Source: DATGEO01 sp035310015 (GTDB taxonomy: Bacteria > Chloroflexota > Dormibacteria > Dormibacterales > Dormibacteraceae). Taken from it: 64,000 nt of DNA. The position numbers and the translations under genes are program-made. The notes below the pieces were generated by a model. The model searched no databases and had not been told where the DNA came from. It was given only the letters and a program-made list of their open reading frames with translations. Of the stretch, positions 1 through 8,521 are shown piece after piece (the first letter of the stretch is position 1; the number at the start of each line of letters is the position of its first letter). Location of the stretch: assembly GCA_035310015.1 (NCBI GenBank), contig DATGEO010000074.1:1-64000 (forward strand). Reading direction: 5' to 3'.

Positions 1-679
1 TGTGCACGCGGTACACCGTTGCGGGCAGCCCGAACACGATCACGCTGCTGTCGTTGGGCAGGAAGGTCGGCAGCCGGGCGTTGCCGCCGATCGGGGCGGA
101 GGCCGAGAATTCGCCCGGCGGCTGCAGCGGGCCGCCGATGATCAGGAACCGCAGCAGCCACTGGGCGGCGTAGTTGAGCATGATCGTGGTCACCACCTCG
201 TGCGCGCCGGTGGTGGCCTTCAGCACACCCGCGATGCCCGCCCACAGCGCGCCCGCGACCGCCCCGCCGACCAGAACAACGGGCAGCAGGATCACGGCCG
301 GCCAGGCGGCGAAGTGGACTCCGATCGCGGTGGCGGTGATGGTCCCGGCGAGGAGCTGCCCCTCTGCGCCGATGTTGAAGAGACCGGCGCGAAACGGCAA
401 TGCCACCGCGACGCCGCACATGACGAGCGGGATCGCGTAGACGAGCGAGTTCGAGATCTGAAGGGCTGAGTTCTCGCCCTGGGCGCACGCCAGCCCGGCG
501 CCACCGCACAGCAGCCCCTGGTACGCGCCGAGCGGGTTGGCTCCCGTGACGAAGACGATGACTCCGCCGGCGACGAAGGCGAAGAGGACGGAGCCGACCG
601 GCATCGCGAGGCCGCGCGCGAGGCGGACGATGCCGGGCAGACGAGGGCGGGGACGGGCTACGACTGCGCCCGTCCCCAT
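1..679 (-). CDS. ABC transporter permease, BMP/nucleoside type (3' end outside window)
   Basis: This is an integral membrane permease of the BPD_transp_2 family that would move the substrate captured by the neighbouring lipoprotein. I translated it by hand from an ATG at 679; it stays open to the window edge, so the C-terminus is missing. Family hallmarks are visible: FNIGAEGQLLAG near residue 100 and TGAHEVVTTIMLNYAA near residue 150, plus repeated hydrophobic stretches. It starts 7 bp after the stop of the substrate-binding gene, so the two are co-transcribed. The ATPase is not in view. The exact substrate (nucleoside, or another BMP ligand) cannot be told from sequence. Confidence 0.85.
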   Translation of the reverse strand, partial: MGTGAVVARPRPRLPGIVRLARGLAMPVGSVLFAFVAGGVIVFVTGANPLGAYQGLLCGGAGLACAQGENSALQISNSLVYAIPLVMCGVAVALPFRAGLFNIGAEGQLLAGTITATAIGVHFAAWPAVILLPVVLVGGAVAGALWAGIAGVLKATTGAHEVVTTIMLNYAAQWLLRFLIIGGPLQPPGEFSASAPIGGNARLPTFLPNDSSVIVFGLPATVYRVH

Positions 680-686
680 TGGTTAT

Positions 687-1778
687 CTAGGTGGTCGGGA
701 TGTCCGCCGGAGGGGTCTGGGCTCCCGACTTGATGTCGGCCGCCAGCTTGTCCACGGCCGCCTTGATGTCGGAGGGCAGCTGGCTGCCGTCCGAGAGCGG
801 GTTGTCGATCTGGTAGCCGGTGGCGTCGTTCTGCAGGCTGAACCGGTTTTCGCCGGCCTGGAATGAGCTCTTGACCACCGCCTGGATGGCGTCATAGACC
901 GCGACGTCGACCTTCTTGAGCGCGCTGGCGATCACTGACGCGTCCGCGTCCTTCTGGTCGGCGTCGACTCCGAAGCTGTACACCTTCGCCTGGCCCGCCG
1001 CCTGCAGCGCTCCGAGGCCGCATCCGCCCGCGACCTGGAAGATGAACTCGGCTCCCTGTCCGATCTGGCTGTTCGCGACGCCCTTGCACTTATCGGTGGC
1101 GTTGAAGTCGTTGGAGTAACCGACGAGGACCTTGACGCCCGGGTCTTCCAGCTCCGCCGCCCACTTGTAGCCGGCGATGTAGTGGTTGACCGGCGGGATG
1201 CTGATTCCGCCCACCGCCCCGATGACGTTCGTGTTCTTCGGCGCCTTCTTCGCCTTCTCGAGCAGGCCGGCGATGGCTCCGACCAGCGCGCCCGACTCCT
1301 GCTCCTTGAACAGCAGGTCCATGCAGTTGGACAGCTTGAGGTCGTTGAAGTTGGCGTCGCTGCAGTAGCCGTCGACGATGGCGAACTTGACGTTCGGGAA
1401 CTCCTTGGCGACGGTGCCGATCGCGGGCTGCATCAAAAAGCCGTTGCCGATCACCAGGTCGTAGCCCTTGGTCGCGAAGTTGGTGAGGTTGGGGACGTAC
1501 TCATCGCCGGTCTTCGACTCGACGACGTCGCCCTGCACGCTGAGGCCGCCCGAGCACTGCAGGCCGCCGACCGAGCAGATGGTGCCGGTCGAGGCGGCTT
1601 TCGCCAGCCCGAGCGCCGCAAGGTGGTTGAAGCTCTTGTCGTTGAGTCCGCCCGTGTCCGTCACGAGGCCGACCTTGATCTTGGGAGTCGTGTTCGTCGC
1701 CGATGACGTGCTTCCGCACGCCGCCACGAACACGACGGCCACCACAACGAGGCCTAAAACTCGAACCCAACGCACCAT
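687..1778 (-). CDS. BMP family substrate-binding lipoprotein
   Basis: This 363-residue extracytoplasmic binding protein belongs to the basic membrane protein (BMP/Med/PnrA) family, which serves nucleoside-type ABC importers. A signal peptide ends in the lipobox VAAC with the lipidated Cys at 21. The family motif DTGGLNDKSFN follows at about 41-51, and FAIVDGYC and VGAIAGLL segments are recognisable. A strong Shine-Dalgarno (AAGGGGG, about 1786-1793) lies 7 nt before the ATG. The permease follows directly. Ligand identity is inferred only from family membership. Confidence 0.88.
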   Translation of the reverse strand: MVRWVRVLGLVVVAVVFVAACGSTSSATNTTPKIKVGLVTDTGGLNDKSFNHLAALGLAKAASTGTICSVGGLQCSGGLSVQGDVVESKTGDEYVPNLTNFATKGYDLVIGNGFLMQPAIGTVAKEFPNVKFAIVDGYCSDANFNDLKLSNCMDLLFKEQESGALVGAIAGLLEKAKKAPKNTNVIGAVGGISIPPVNHYIAGYKWAAELEDPGVKVLVGYSNDFNATDKCKGVANSQIGQGAEFIFQVAGGCGLGALQAAGQAKVYSFGVDADQKDADASVIASALKKVDVAVYDAIQAVVKSSFQAGENRFSLQNDATGYQIDNPLSDGSQLPSDIKAAVDKLAADIKSGAQTPPADIPTT

Positions 1779-1799
1779 ATCGCGGCCCCCTTAAAAGAG

Positions 1800-2588
1800 C
1801 TATGCAGATGAGAGCGGGCCGGAATCCCTCTTCTTATTCTTCCGGTCCGGGCGAGATTGTAGCCTGTGCCAGTCAGGCCTGCCGGTCGAGGCTTCGAGCG
1901 AGGCCAGCAGTCCGCCGAGCTCGCGGATCGACGCCAGCCGGTACCAGCCGCCGGCCGGCAGCCGCTGCTCTTCGACCTCTTCGTGCCGCCACGTCACGTG
2001 GTACGGGATGTGCACCGCGCGGGCCCCCATCTCGACCACCGGCAGAACGTCCGAGCGCAGCGAGTTGCCGACCATCAGCAGGCTTTCCGGCTCGATGCCG
2101 CGGCGCGCCAGCACAGCGCGATATGACTCCACGTTCTTGTCGCTCAGGATCTCGACGCCCTGGAACACCTCGCCCAGGCCCGAGCGCGCGAGCTTGCTCT
2201 CCTGGTCGAAGAGGTCGCCCTTGGTGATGAGCAGAAGAGGGTAGCGGCGGCCCAGGCCCTGGAGGGTCTCGGCCACGCCGTCCAGCAGCTCGGTCGGCTC
2301 CTGCAGCATCCGCTTGCCCCAGCCGAGGATGACCTCCAGGTCGGGCACCGGGATCCTGCCCTCGGTGACCTCGATCGCCGTCTCGAGCATCGACAGCGTG
2401 AACGACTTGATGCCGTACCCGTAGATGCCGAGGTTGCGCATCTCCGTCGCGAACAGCCGCGCATCCGCGTCGATGTCGGGCACATGGCGGCGCATGAGCT
2501 CCCCGAACTCGTCCTGCGTCAGCCGGAAATGGCTCTCGTTGTGCCAGAGCGTGTCGTCGCCGTCGAAAGCCAGAACCGTGGGCATCAC
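1800..2588 (-). CDS. HAD-superfamily hydrolase
   Basis: This is a 262-residue cytosolic phosphatase-like protein. Motif I is FDGDDTLWHNE with the nucleophile and general acid Asp at 9 and 11. Motif II is LLLITKGD, the motif III Lys lies in ILSDKN, and motif IV is the MVGNSLRSDVLPVVEMGA segment. The alpha-helical cap sits between motifs I and II, as in YjjG/phosphoglycolate-phosphatase-like enzymes. The substrate is unknown. It lies 9 bp downstream of the aldo/keto reductase gene, so the two are probably co-transcribed. The basic tail after about residue 240 may be non-conserved. Confidence 0.85.
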   Translation of the reverse strand: MMPTVLAFDGDDTLWHNESHFRLTQDEFGELMRRHVPDIDADARLFATEMRNLGIYGYGIKSFTLSMLETAIEVTEGRIPVPDLEVILGWGKRMLQEPTELLDGVAETLQGLGRRYPLLLITKGDLFDQESKLARSGLGEVFQGVEILSDKNVESYRAVLARRGIEPESLLMVGNSLRSDVLPVVEMGARAVHIPYHVTWRHEEVEEQRLPAGGWYRLASIRELGGLLASLEASTGRPDWHRLQSRPDRKNKKRDSGPLSSA

Positions 2589-2597
2589 GCTCGGACT

Positions 2598-3545
2598 CTA
2601 CGAAGTCAGCTGATCGATGTGCTCCAGCTCTTCGCGGCTGAACTCGAGCTTGTCGAGCGCCTGCAGGTTCTCGTCGAGCTGGCGGACGCTGCTCACGCCG
2701 ATGACCGCCGAGGTGATGCGCCGGTCGCGCAGCACCCATGCCAGCGCCATCTGCGAGAGCGCCTGGCCGCGGCCGCGCGCGATCTCGCGCAGGCCGCGCA
2801 CCTTCTCGACGTTTTGCTTGACGGTGTCCGGCGTGAGCGACCAGCCTCGAGTTGCGCGCGAGCCCGACGGAATGCCGTCCGCGTAGCGATCCGTGAGCTG
2901 CCCCTGCGCCAGCGGCGAGAACGGGATGCAGCCCATACCCTCGGCCTCGAGCACGTCGAGCAGCTCGGGCTCGATCCAGCGGTTGAGCATCGAGTAGACC
3001 GGCTGGTGGATCAGCAGGCGCACGCCCATCTCGCCCAGGATCCGCGCGGCTTCGTGCGTGCGCGCGGGCTCGTACTGGGAGATGCCCACGTACAGCGCCT
3101 TGCCCTGCTGAACGATGCTCGCGAGCGCGCCCATCGTCTCCTCCAGCGGCGTCTCGAGGTCGGGACGGTGGTGATAGAAGATGTCGACGTAGTCCAGGCC
3201 CATGCGCTGGAGGCTCTGGTCGAGGCTCGCGATCAGGTACTTGCGCGAGCCCCAGTCGCCATACGGGCCGGGCCACATGTCCCAACCGGCCTTGCTCGAG
3301 ATGACGAGCTCGTCGCGGTGGCCCGCGAGGTCGCTCTCGAGCATCTTGCCGAAGTTCGACTCCGCCGAGCCGTACGGCGGCCCGTAGTTGTTGGCCAGGT
3401 CGAAGTGCGTGATGCCGGATTCGAACGCGCGGCGGACGATCGCGCGGTTTTCGGCGGACGGGTTGTCGCCTCCGAAGTTCTGCCACAGCCCCAGCGAGAG
3501 GGCGGGCAGCAGCAAGCCGCTGCGGCCGCTGCGGCGGTAGATCAC
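2598..3545 (-). CDS. Aldo/keto reductase, YghZ/GprA-like
   Basis: This is a 315-residue NADPH-dependent aldo/keto reductase. Residues 47-66 (HFDLANNYGPPYGSAESNFG) and the KAGWDMWPGPYG and SRKYL segments closely match the YghZ/L-glyceraldehyde-3-phosphate reductase group (AKR14). The catalytic tetrad is present: Asp49, Tyr54, Lys85 and a His at 125/126. The cofactor-binding ISSVRQLDEN-type segment is near the C-terminus. The GTG start has a GATAAT -10 hexamer 7 nt upstream, so the mRNA is probably leaderless. A role in detoxifying small aldehydes is inferred from the family. Confidence 0.9.
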   Translation of the reverse strand: MIYRRSGRSGLLLPALSLGLWQNFGGDNPSAENRAIVRRAFESGITHFDLANNYGPPYGSAESNFGKMLESDLAGHRDELVISSKAGWDMWPGPYGDWGSRKYLIASLDQSLQRMGLDYVDIFYHHRPDLETPLEETMGALASIVQQGKALYVGISQYEPARTHEAARILGEMGVRLLIHQPVYSMLNRWIEPELLDVLEAEGMGCIPFSPLAQGQLTDRYADGIPSGSRATRGWSLTPDTVKQNVEKVRGLREIARGRGQALSQMALAWVLRDRRITSAVIGVSSVRQLDENLQALDKLEFSREELEHIDQLTS

Positions 3546-3552
3546 GCAGCGA

Positions 3553-3558
3553 ATTATC
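3553..3558 (-). promoter_or_regulatory. Candidate -10 box for leaderless aldo/keto reductase mRNA
   Basis: GATAAT read on the minus strand, 7 nt before the GTG start at 3545. The same hexamer-to-start geometry recurs at many genes here. Confidence 0.4.
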
Positions 3559-3564
3559 TAGGCG

Positions 3565-3909
3565 TCAGGCTTTGTGCTGTTCCAGGAGCTCGGCGATGGA
3601 GCCTTCGAACTTGGCCAGGCGCGTGTGGACCTCGATGACCTCGTCCGAGCTGACGGGATCGGTCGGGTCGACGTCGGTCTGGTGCACCGTCCACTCCATC
3701 CCGCATTCGCACCGGTGAAACAGGTAGCGATCACTGCGCGAGCGGTAGATGTAGATCGATGCGTCCCTGAGCCGCCGCCCACAGGCGCATTTGCCCTTCT
3801 CTGGTTCCGGCTTCGACTTTTGCAATGACGTAAACCTCGACTCGTATAACGAACCAGATGCCGATTTCGTGGCATGGTACACCCGAGGCTCCGAATTTGG
3901 AACCATCAA
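3565..3909 (-). CDS. Small zinc-ribbon-like hypothetical protein
   Basis: I do not recognise this 114-residue protein. It has two CxC pairs (Cys41/Cys43 and Cys67/Cys69) flanking a short beta-rich stretch (RLRDASIYIYRSRSDRYLFHR), a layout that could bind one zinc ion. The acidic C-terminal half looks helical. The first 25-30 residues are poorly biased and the true start may be internal. It ends 19 bp before the aldo/keto reductase gene on the same strand. Confidence 0.6.
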   Translation of the reverse strand: MMVPNSEPRVYHATKSASGSLYESRFTSLQKSKPEPEKGKCACGRRLRDASIYIYRSRSDRYLFHRCECGMEWTVHQTDVDPTDPVSSDEVIEVHTRLAKFEGSIAELLEQHKA

Positions 3910-3930
3910 ATGTGTGTAAAGCCCCCAGCG

Positions 3931-4143
3931 CTACTGGGCGGTATTCAGCTCCTGGACCAGCCCTTTGAGATCGCGCAGCCGCTCCGCGCGGTAGGCGTGC
4001 TCGAGCGTCTGGTACTGGGACAGGACGTCGACGTAGCCCTCGCCAACCTCGTAGCCGTGGCGCCGGAGGAGGTCGCGGCCGCCGTCACCGAGGCGCGTGA
4101 CCACGTCCCGGATCCGGGTGTCGGGGCCGAAGGCGTCAGGCAT
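3931..4143 (-). CDS. Short hypothetical protein, possibly DUF1858-like
   Basis: This is a 70-residue soluble protein with no signal or membrane segment. The segment IRDVVTRLGDGGRDLLRRHGYEVGEGYVDVLSQYQTLEHA resembles in pattern the small helical DUF1858 domain (hydrophobic, then LLRRHGY-type turn) but lacks its cysteines, so the assignment is weak. Its ATG lies 8 bp inside the 3' end of the upstream gene, implying translational coupling. Confidence 0.55.
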   Translation of the reverse strand: MPDAFGPDTRIRDVVTRLGDGGRDLLRRHGYEVGEGYVDVLSQYQTLEHAYRAERLRDLKGLVQELNTAQ

Positions 4144-4438
4144 GCGGCGCGGCGGGGGCAGGCGGCGGCGGCGCCGCCTTGACGATGACGCGGTGGCCGT
4201 GCCAGTGGTCGGGCACGCCGGCCGGCGGGTCGCCCTGGTACGTCAGCTCCAGCGACCAGATGCCGCCGTCGTGCACCGGCCCGACGGAGAGCTTGCTCTT
4301 CACGCCTTTCTGCTGCAGGCGCTGCATCAGCGCGACGCCGTAGATGACCAGGGCCGCCGGCAGGTCGGTGGTGTTGATCCGGCCGCCTTCGCTCGAGCCG
4401 TCGACTCCGGACGTGCGCGATCCCAGGGGTGCGGTCAC
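4136..4438 (-). CDS. Hypothetical protein
   Basis: An unrecognised 100-residue soluble protein. The core (about 22-88) contains LPAALVIYGVALMQRLQQKGVKS, then GGIWSLELTYQGDPPAG and HWHGHRVIV, and ends in a Pro/Ala-rich tail. Codon bias matches its neighbours. It overlaps the next gene by 8 bp and lies 9 bp downstream of the cytidylate-kinase-like gene, so the three form one transcription unit. No function is proposed. Confidence 0.55.
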   Translation of the reverse strand: MTAPLGSRTSGVDGSSEGGRINTTDLPAALVIYGVALMQRLQQKGVKSKLSVGPVHDGGIWSLELTYQGDPPAGVPDHWHGHRVIVKAAPPPPAPAAPHA

Positions 4439-4447
4439 GCCGGTAGG

Positions 4448-5095
4448 TTAGCGAGTCCGGCCATGCAGAGCGGCGAGGATGGCCTCCACGCTCGCGTCAT
4501 AGCCCAGCCGGCCCGTGTCGAGGACGATGTCGTAGTGCCCCGGCAGGTCCCACGTGTGCCCGTAGACCTGCCGGATGTACGCCCGGCGGTTCTCATCGGT
4601 GTGCTTGGTCCGGCGCCGCGCCTCCTCCTCCGTGATGCGCTCACGCGCCATCACGGCCTTGACGCGTGTGGCCTCGTCGGCCCGGAGGAAGACGTGCAGC
4701 ACGCCCGGGAGGTCGTGCAGCACGTAAGCGCCGCCCCGGCCGACGATGACCACGTTCCCCGAACGCGCCGCCTCCCTGATGACCCGCTGCGTGTGCTCGA
4801 GCACCGCCCGGCGGGGGTCGCTCTGGGGGTCGGTGTACGGGGGCGCCCACGTCGGCGACTCCGACGTGACCGCGTGCTCGGGGCTGGCCGCCGCCAGCGC
4901 CACCAGCAGGCGCTGGAGGAATGAGCCGGGCTGCTCGTCGGCGGCCTCAACCTCTTCTTTCGGCAGCTCCAGCTGGCGCGCGACCTGGTCGATCAGCTCG
5001 GGGCCGAGGAAGTCCGCCTGGAGGCGCTGGGCCACCATCTGGCCCACGGTGTCGCCCCCGGCTCCGAAGAGACGCGCGATCGTGATGACGGGCAC
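4448..5095 (-). CDS. Cytidylate kinase-like protein
   Basis: This is a 215-residue P-loop-fold protein of the cytidylate kinase-like family (PF13189 type). The N-terminus ITIARLFGAGGDTVGQMVAQRL replaces the usual SREYGSGG loop; VVIVGRGGAYVL and VFLRADEATRVKAVMARE follow, with the Arg-rich lid EEEARRRTKHTDENRRAYI. It is distinct from the housekeeping Cmk, and its substrate is unknown. The GTG start has a TAGATT hexamer 6 nt upstream, suggesting a leaderless mRNA. It heads a short operon with the two small genes downstream. Confidence 0.75.
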   Translation of the reverse strand: MPVITIARLFGAGGDTVGQMVAQRLQADFLGPELIDQVARQLELPKEEVEAADEQPGSFLQRLLVALAAASPEHAVTSESPTWAPPYTDPQSDPRRAVLEHTQRVIREAARSGNVVIVGRGGAYVLHDLPGVLHVFLRADEATRVKAVMARERITEEEARRRTKHTDENRRAYIRQVYGHTWDLPGHYDIVLDTGRLGYDASVEAILAALHGRTR

Positions 5096-5101
5096 GAGGT
5101 C

Positions 5102-5107
5102 AATCTA
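5102..5107 (-). promoter_or_regulatory. Candidate -10 box for the cytidylate kinase-like operon
   Basis: TAGATT on the minus strand, 6 nt before the GTG at 5095, consistent with leaderless initiation. Confidence 0.4.
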
Positions 5108-5112
5108 AGGCG

Positions 5113-5184
5113 TTTCGCGCGTTTGGATACGAACGCGCGAAATCTCGAGGTTCGAGGCGCGCGTTCGGATACAGACGCGCGGAA
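5113..5184. repeat. Two hairpin-forming repeat units with 42-bp period
   Basis: Unit 1 (5116-5142) and unit 2 (5158-5184) are 27-bp imperfect direct repeats of the form CGCGCGTTYGGATACRRACGCGCG followed by RAA. Each is itself a dyad. The first forms an 11-bp perfect stem TTTCGCGCGTT/AACGCGCGAAA with an 8-nt loop; the second forms a 7-bp stem. No T-run follows in either direction, so a simple intrinsic terminator is not supported. The pair lies between rpoD and the cytidylate kinase-like gene. Confidence 0.75.
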
Positions 5185-5202
5185 TGGTCGACCCCCCGCC
5201 GG

Positions 5203-6663
<1,461 letters not shown>

Positions 6664-6665
6664 GG

Positions 6666-8420
6666 TTACCTGCTCCTCTCCAGATCATTGATGGCGCGCG
6701 CGAGCTCACCTGCCTCGGCTTCCAGTCGCGCCACCCTTTCGGCTTCCCGCCCTCGCTCCGCTTCGGAAAGCTCGCGGATTATCCCACTCTGACGTACCTT
6801 CATGCGGTCGAGCCGGATTCTCGCGGCCAGCTCTTCGGCCAGCCGGTCGTCGACGTTCGGCGGCGGCGCCGCCCAAGCCCGTCTGATCAGGTCCTGCTCC
6901 TCCGCCGGGTAATCGCCCAGCTCGCTCTCGAGACCGGATGCGCCGGCGCGCTCGTAGGTCTCCAGCATCCGAACGTACATTCCGCGATCCTCTTCGTCCA
7001 ACTCATCGGGCGTGATCTTTGTTCGAATCCGCTCGAACGCGATCGGGTTGACCGCGAGCAACTGCAGCAGATACCTGCTGACTGTCGTTTTCTTCCCTTG
7101 TGTCCGCGCCCCCAAACCGTTGGTCCCTACTTTTACCGGACTTTGAGGAGGAGCCTTGAGCAGGAGGTGGCGGCTGATGCCGGTCCGCCGCTCCGCAACC
7201 TCGGCATAGCCCTCGTGCAGGGAGGGCGGGAACTGCCCGATCCACTCTCGAATTCGGGTCGCCACCATCTCCATCTGGTTGGGGTTGCTGGGGTTGAACT
7301 GGGCCGCGTCCTCGGCCAGGCCGGCTTCGAAGCCCGACGGCGCTCGGGCCACGAGCTCGTCCCAGCGCGCGGCCGCGTCGGGGCCGGCGCCGCGAAGGAA
7401 CTCGTCCGGGTCGAGGCCGTCGGGCACGCTCGCAACCCGGGTCCGCATGCCGTTTGCGGCCGCCAGCACCGCGGCCTTCCTGGCCGCCGAGCGGCCGGCG
7501 CGATCGGCGTCGAAGACCAGCAGCAGCTCGTCCGTGAACCGCTTGAGCAGGCGCACCTGGTCCTCGGTCAAGGCGGTGCCCGAGCTCGCGACCGCGTTCG
7601 TGACCCCGAAGTGGTGGGCGGTTATGACGTCGAACTGACCCTCCATCAACACCGCGTGGCCGCGGCGCGTGATCTCTTCGCGGGCGAGGTCGAGGGCGAA
7701 GATCACGCGTCCTTTTACGTAGGCGGGCGTCTCGGGTGAGTTGATGTACTTGCGCAGCTCCTCCTGCCGCACCGCGCGGGCGGTGAACGCGAGCGTCTGC
7801 CCGCGCTCGTCGCGAACAGGGATCACCAGCCGCTCGGCAAAGAAGTCCGCGCCGTCGCGCCGGAGCAGGCCGGCGGCTTGCGCGTCCGCGAGCGAGCGCT
7901 TCTTCGCCCGCAGGTACTCGGCAAAGCCGCGGCCCGCCGGCGCGTAGCCGAGCTGGAAGCGGCGTGCGGTCTCCTCTCCGACCTGACGCTGCACGAGCAG
8001 GCGCCGGCCCGGCTCGCCGGCGGGGCTCGACCAGAGCACGTACTCGTAGTACTGGGCCGCGAGCTTGAGCATCAGCAGCAGCCGGCGCCGCGCGTCCGAG
8101 CGCTCGCGCTGCTCGGGCGAGAGCTTCTGCAGCTCGACGCCGGCGCGCTCGGCCAGCAGCTGCAGCGCGCCGCGCTTGTCGGTCTTCTCGATCAGCTCGA
8201 CGAACGTGAAGACGTCGCCGTGGCGCTCGCAGCCGAAGCAGTACCACGACTGCCGCTGGGGGTCCACCTTGAAGCTCGGGCTGTCCTCCTGGTGGAACGG
8301 GCAAAGGCCCCAGAGATCGCGGTTGCGCTTGGCGAGCCGGACGTGCTCGGACACGACCTTGACGAGGTCGACCTTGGCCTTGACCTCGGCGAAGGCATCA
8401 TCGGACGCGGGCGAGGGCAC
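6666..8420 (-). CDS. dnaG: DNA primase DnaG
   Basis: This primase synthesises RNA primers at the replication fork. From the GTG at 8420 it is 584 residues. The CHC2 zinc finger is Cys40, His43, Cys61, Cys64, the TOPRIM domain includes [16 protein letters not shown] and [14 protein letters not shown], and the C-terminal part carries the helicase-interaction region. The open frame extends upstream to 8600, but that stretch crosses an intergenic repeat and the ppdK end, so I reject it. rpoD follows after 2 nt. No rpsU is linked, unlike the classical enterobacterial rpsU-dnaG-rpoD operon. Confidence 0.92.
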   Translation of the reverse strand: MPSPASDDAFAEVKAKVDLVKVVSEHVRLAKRNRDLWGLCPFHQEDSPSFKVDPQRQSWYCFGCERHGDVFTFVELIEKTDKRGALQLLAERAGVELQKLSPEQRERSDARRRLLLMLKLAAQYYEYVLWSSPAGEPGRRLLVQRQVGEETARRFQLGYAPAGRGFAEYLRAKKRSLADAQAAGLLRRDGADFFAERLVIPVRDERGQTLAFTARAVRQEELRKYINSPETPAYVKGRVIFALDLAREEITRRGHAVLMEGQFDVITAHHFGVTNAVASSGTALTEDQVRLLKRFTDELLLVFDADRAGRSAARKAAVLAAANGMRTRVASVPDGLDPDEFLRGAGPDAAARWDELVARAPSGFEAGLAEDAAQFNPSNPNQMEMVATRIREWIGQFPPSLHEGYAEVAERRTGISRHLLLKAPPQSPVKVGTNGLGARTQGKKTTVSRYLLQLLAVNPIAFERIRTKITPDELDEEDRGMYVRMLETYERAGASGLESELGDYPAEEQDLIRRAWAAPPPNVDDRLAEELAARIRLDRMKVRQSGIIRELSEAERGREAERVARLEAEAGELARAINDLERSR

Positions 8421-8438
8421 GGGCCTATTGTGCGTCGA

Positions 8439-8507
8439 GTCATGGGTCCGAGGGCCGGCACTCGAACGCCGAAAAATTTGGTCACGGGTCCGGGGGCCGG
8501 CACTCGA
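8439..8507. repeat. Paired intergenic repeat GTCCGRGGGCCGGCACTCGA, 42-bp spacing
   Basis: Two 27-bp copies (8439-8465 and 8481-8507) differ at two positions and start exactly 42 bp apart. They fill most of the 101-bp gap between ppdK and dnaG. The same core GTCCGGGAGCCGGCACT recurs as a pair near 47235, again 42 bp apart. Confidence 0.8.
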
Positions 8508-8521
8508 CAGTGGAATCGGGG

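Noticed and set aside
1873..3486. 537-codon minus-strand frame across the HAD and aldo/keto reductase genes
   Set aside because: Out-of-frame shadow of two recognised genes; composition is Arg/Pro/Ala-rich and lacks any motif.
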